Shown here: piece by piece, positions 13,752 through 13,823 of the stretch
Numbering within the stretch: the stretch's first letter is position 1
Layout of the letters: every line of letters starts with the position of its first letter
NCBI GenBank assembly: GCA_964496725.1
Contig: CAZCAS010000025.1
Coordinates: 1-13,823 of the forward strand
Source: JAZGHN01 sp964496725
Lineage (GTDB): Bacteria > Chloroflexota > Dehalococcoidia > Dehalococcoidales > E44-bin46
Direction: 5' to 3'
Length of the DNA: 13,823 bases
Notes under the pieces: generated by a model
Databases searched by the model: none
What the model saw: only the letters and a program-made list of their open reading frames with translations
Told to the model about the DNA's origin: nothing
Position numbers and translations under genes: made by a program

Positions 13752-13823
13752 GGGGATATAGCTCAGCTGGGAGAGCGCTGCGTTCGCATCGCAGAGGTCG
13801 GGGGTTCGAATCCCCCTATCTCC
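13752..13823 (+). tRNA. tRNA-Ala (anticodon CGC)
   Basis: A full cloverleaf can be drawn. The acceptor stem is GGGGATA (13752-13758) with TATCTCC (13817-13823). The D-arm is GCTC/GAGC, the anticodon stem is CTGCG/CGCAG around the loop TTCGCAT, and the T-arm is GGGGG/CCCCC around TTCGAAT. The anticodon CGC (13785-13787) reads the alanine codon GCG. The third acceptor pair is G-U, the G3:U70 identity mark of alanine tRNAs. The window ends exactly at base 72, so the discriminator base and any encoded CCA are outside. Confidence 0.97.

Noticed and set aside
13752..13823. tRNA-Ala as a possible integration (attachment) site
   Set aside because: No integrase, direct repeat or mobile gene is visible on the side inside the window; the other side is not shown.

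Overview
The window carries 13 protein genes, all on the minus strand, and one tRNA gene on the plus strand at the right edge. Proteins and layout best fit an uncultured Chloroflexota, probably of the Dehalococcoidia. The reasons are an actinobacterial/archaeal-type inositol-phosphate synthase, a mannosylglycerate pathway, a DUF5679 mini-protein, and frequent GTG and TTG starts. This placement is inference from general family knowledge, not from a search. No mobile element, CRISPR array or phage gene was seen, and no gene-free stretch exceeds about 210 bases.

Read in the direction of transcription (right to left), the first unit is glnA - gatB - secG - a possible 42-residue Cys/His-rich mini-protein. 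Its promoter faces away from a divergent tRNA-Ala(CGC). Glutamine synthetase makes the glutamine that the GatCAB amidotransferase uses as amide donor.

The second unit starts at a promoter near 10306-10334. It has a hairpin-plus-U-tract attenuator in its leader and runs nusA - rnpM(ylxR) - infB - rbfA - mpgS - asparagine-synthetase-like gene - mpgP - truB. The outer genes are the classic nusA/infB transcription-translation operon, without rimP in front of nusA. Between rbfA and truB lies a compatible-solute cassette: mannosyl-3-phosphoglycerate synthase and phosphatase, which together make mannosylglycerate, flanking an asparagine-synthetase-like protein. The spacing is tight throughout, including a 3-base gap between rbfA and mpgS and near-contact between mpgP and truB.

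The third unit has a perfect TTGACA-N16-TATAAT promoter. It encodes a 46-residue zinc-ribbon protein (DUF5679) and then myo-inositol-1-phosphate synthase, which runs off the left edge.

The most unusual object is the asparagine-synthetase-like protein. Its synthetase half keeps the ATP-pyrophosphatase motifs, but its N-terminal glutaminase half has lost the nucleophilic Cys (Ser instead) and the glutamine-pocket motifs. Sitting between the two mannosylglycerate genes, it could be an ammonia-dependent amidating enzyme, for example one making an amide of mannosylglycerate such as mannosylglyceramide. That is a hypothesis from context only.
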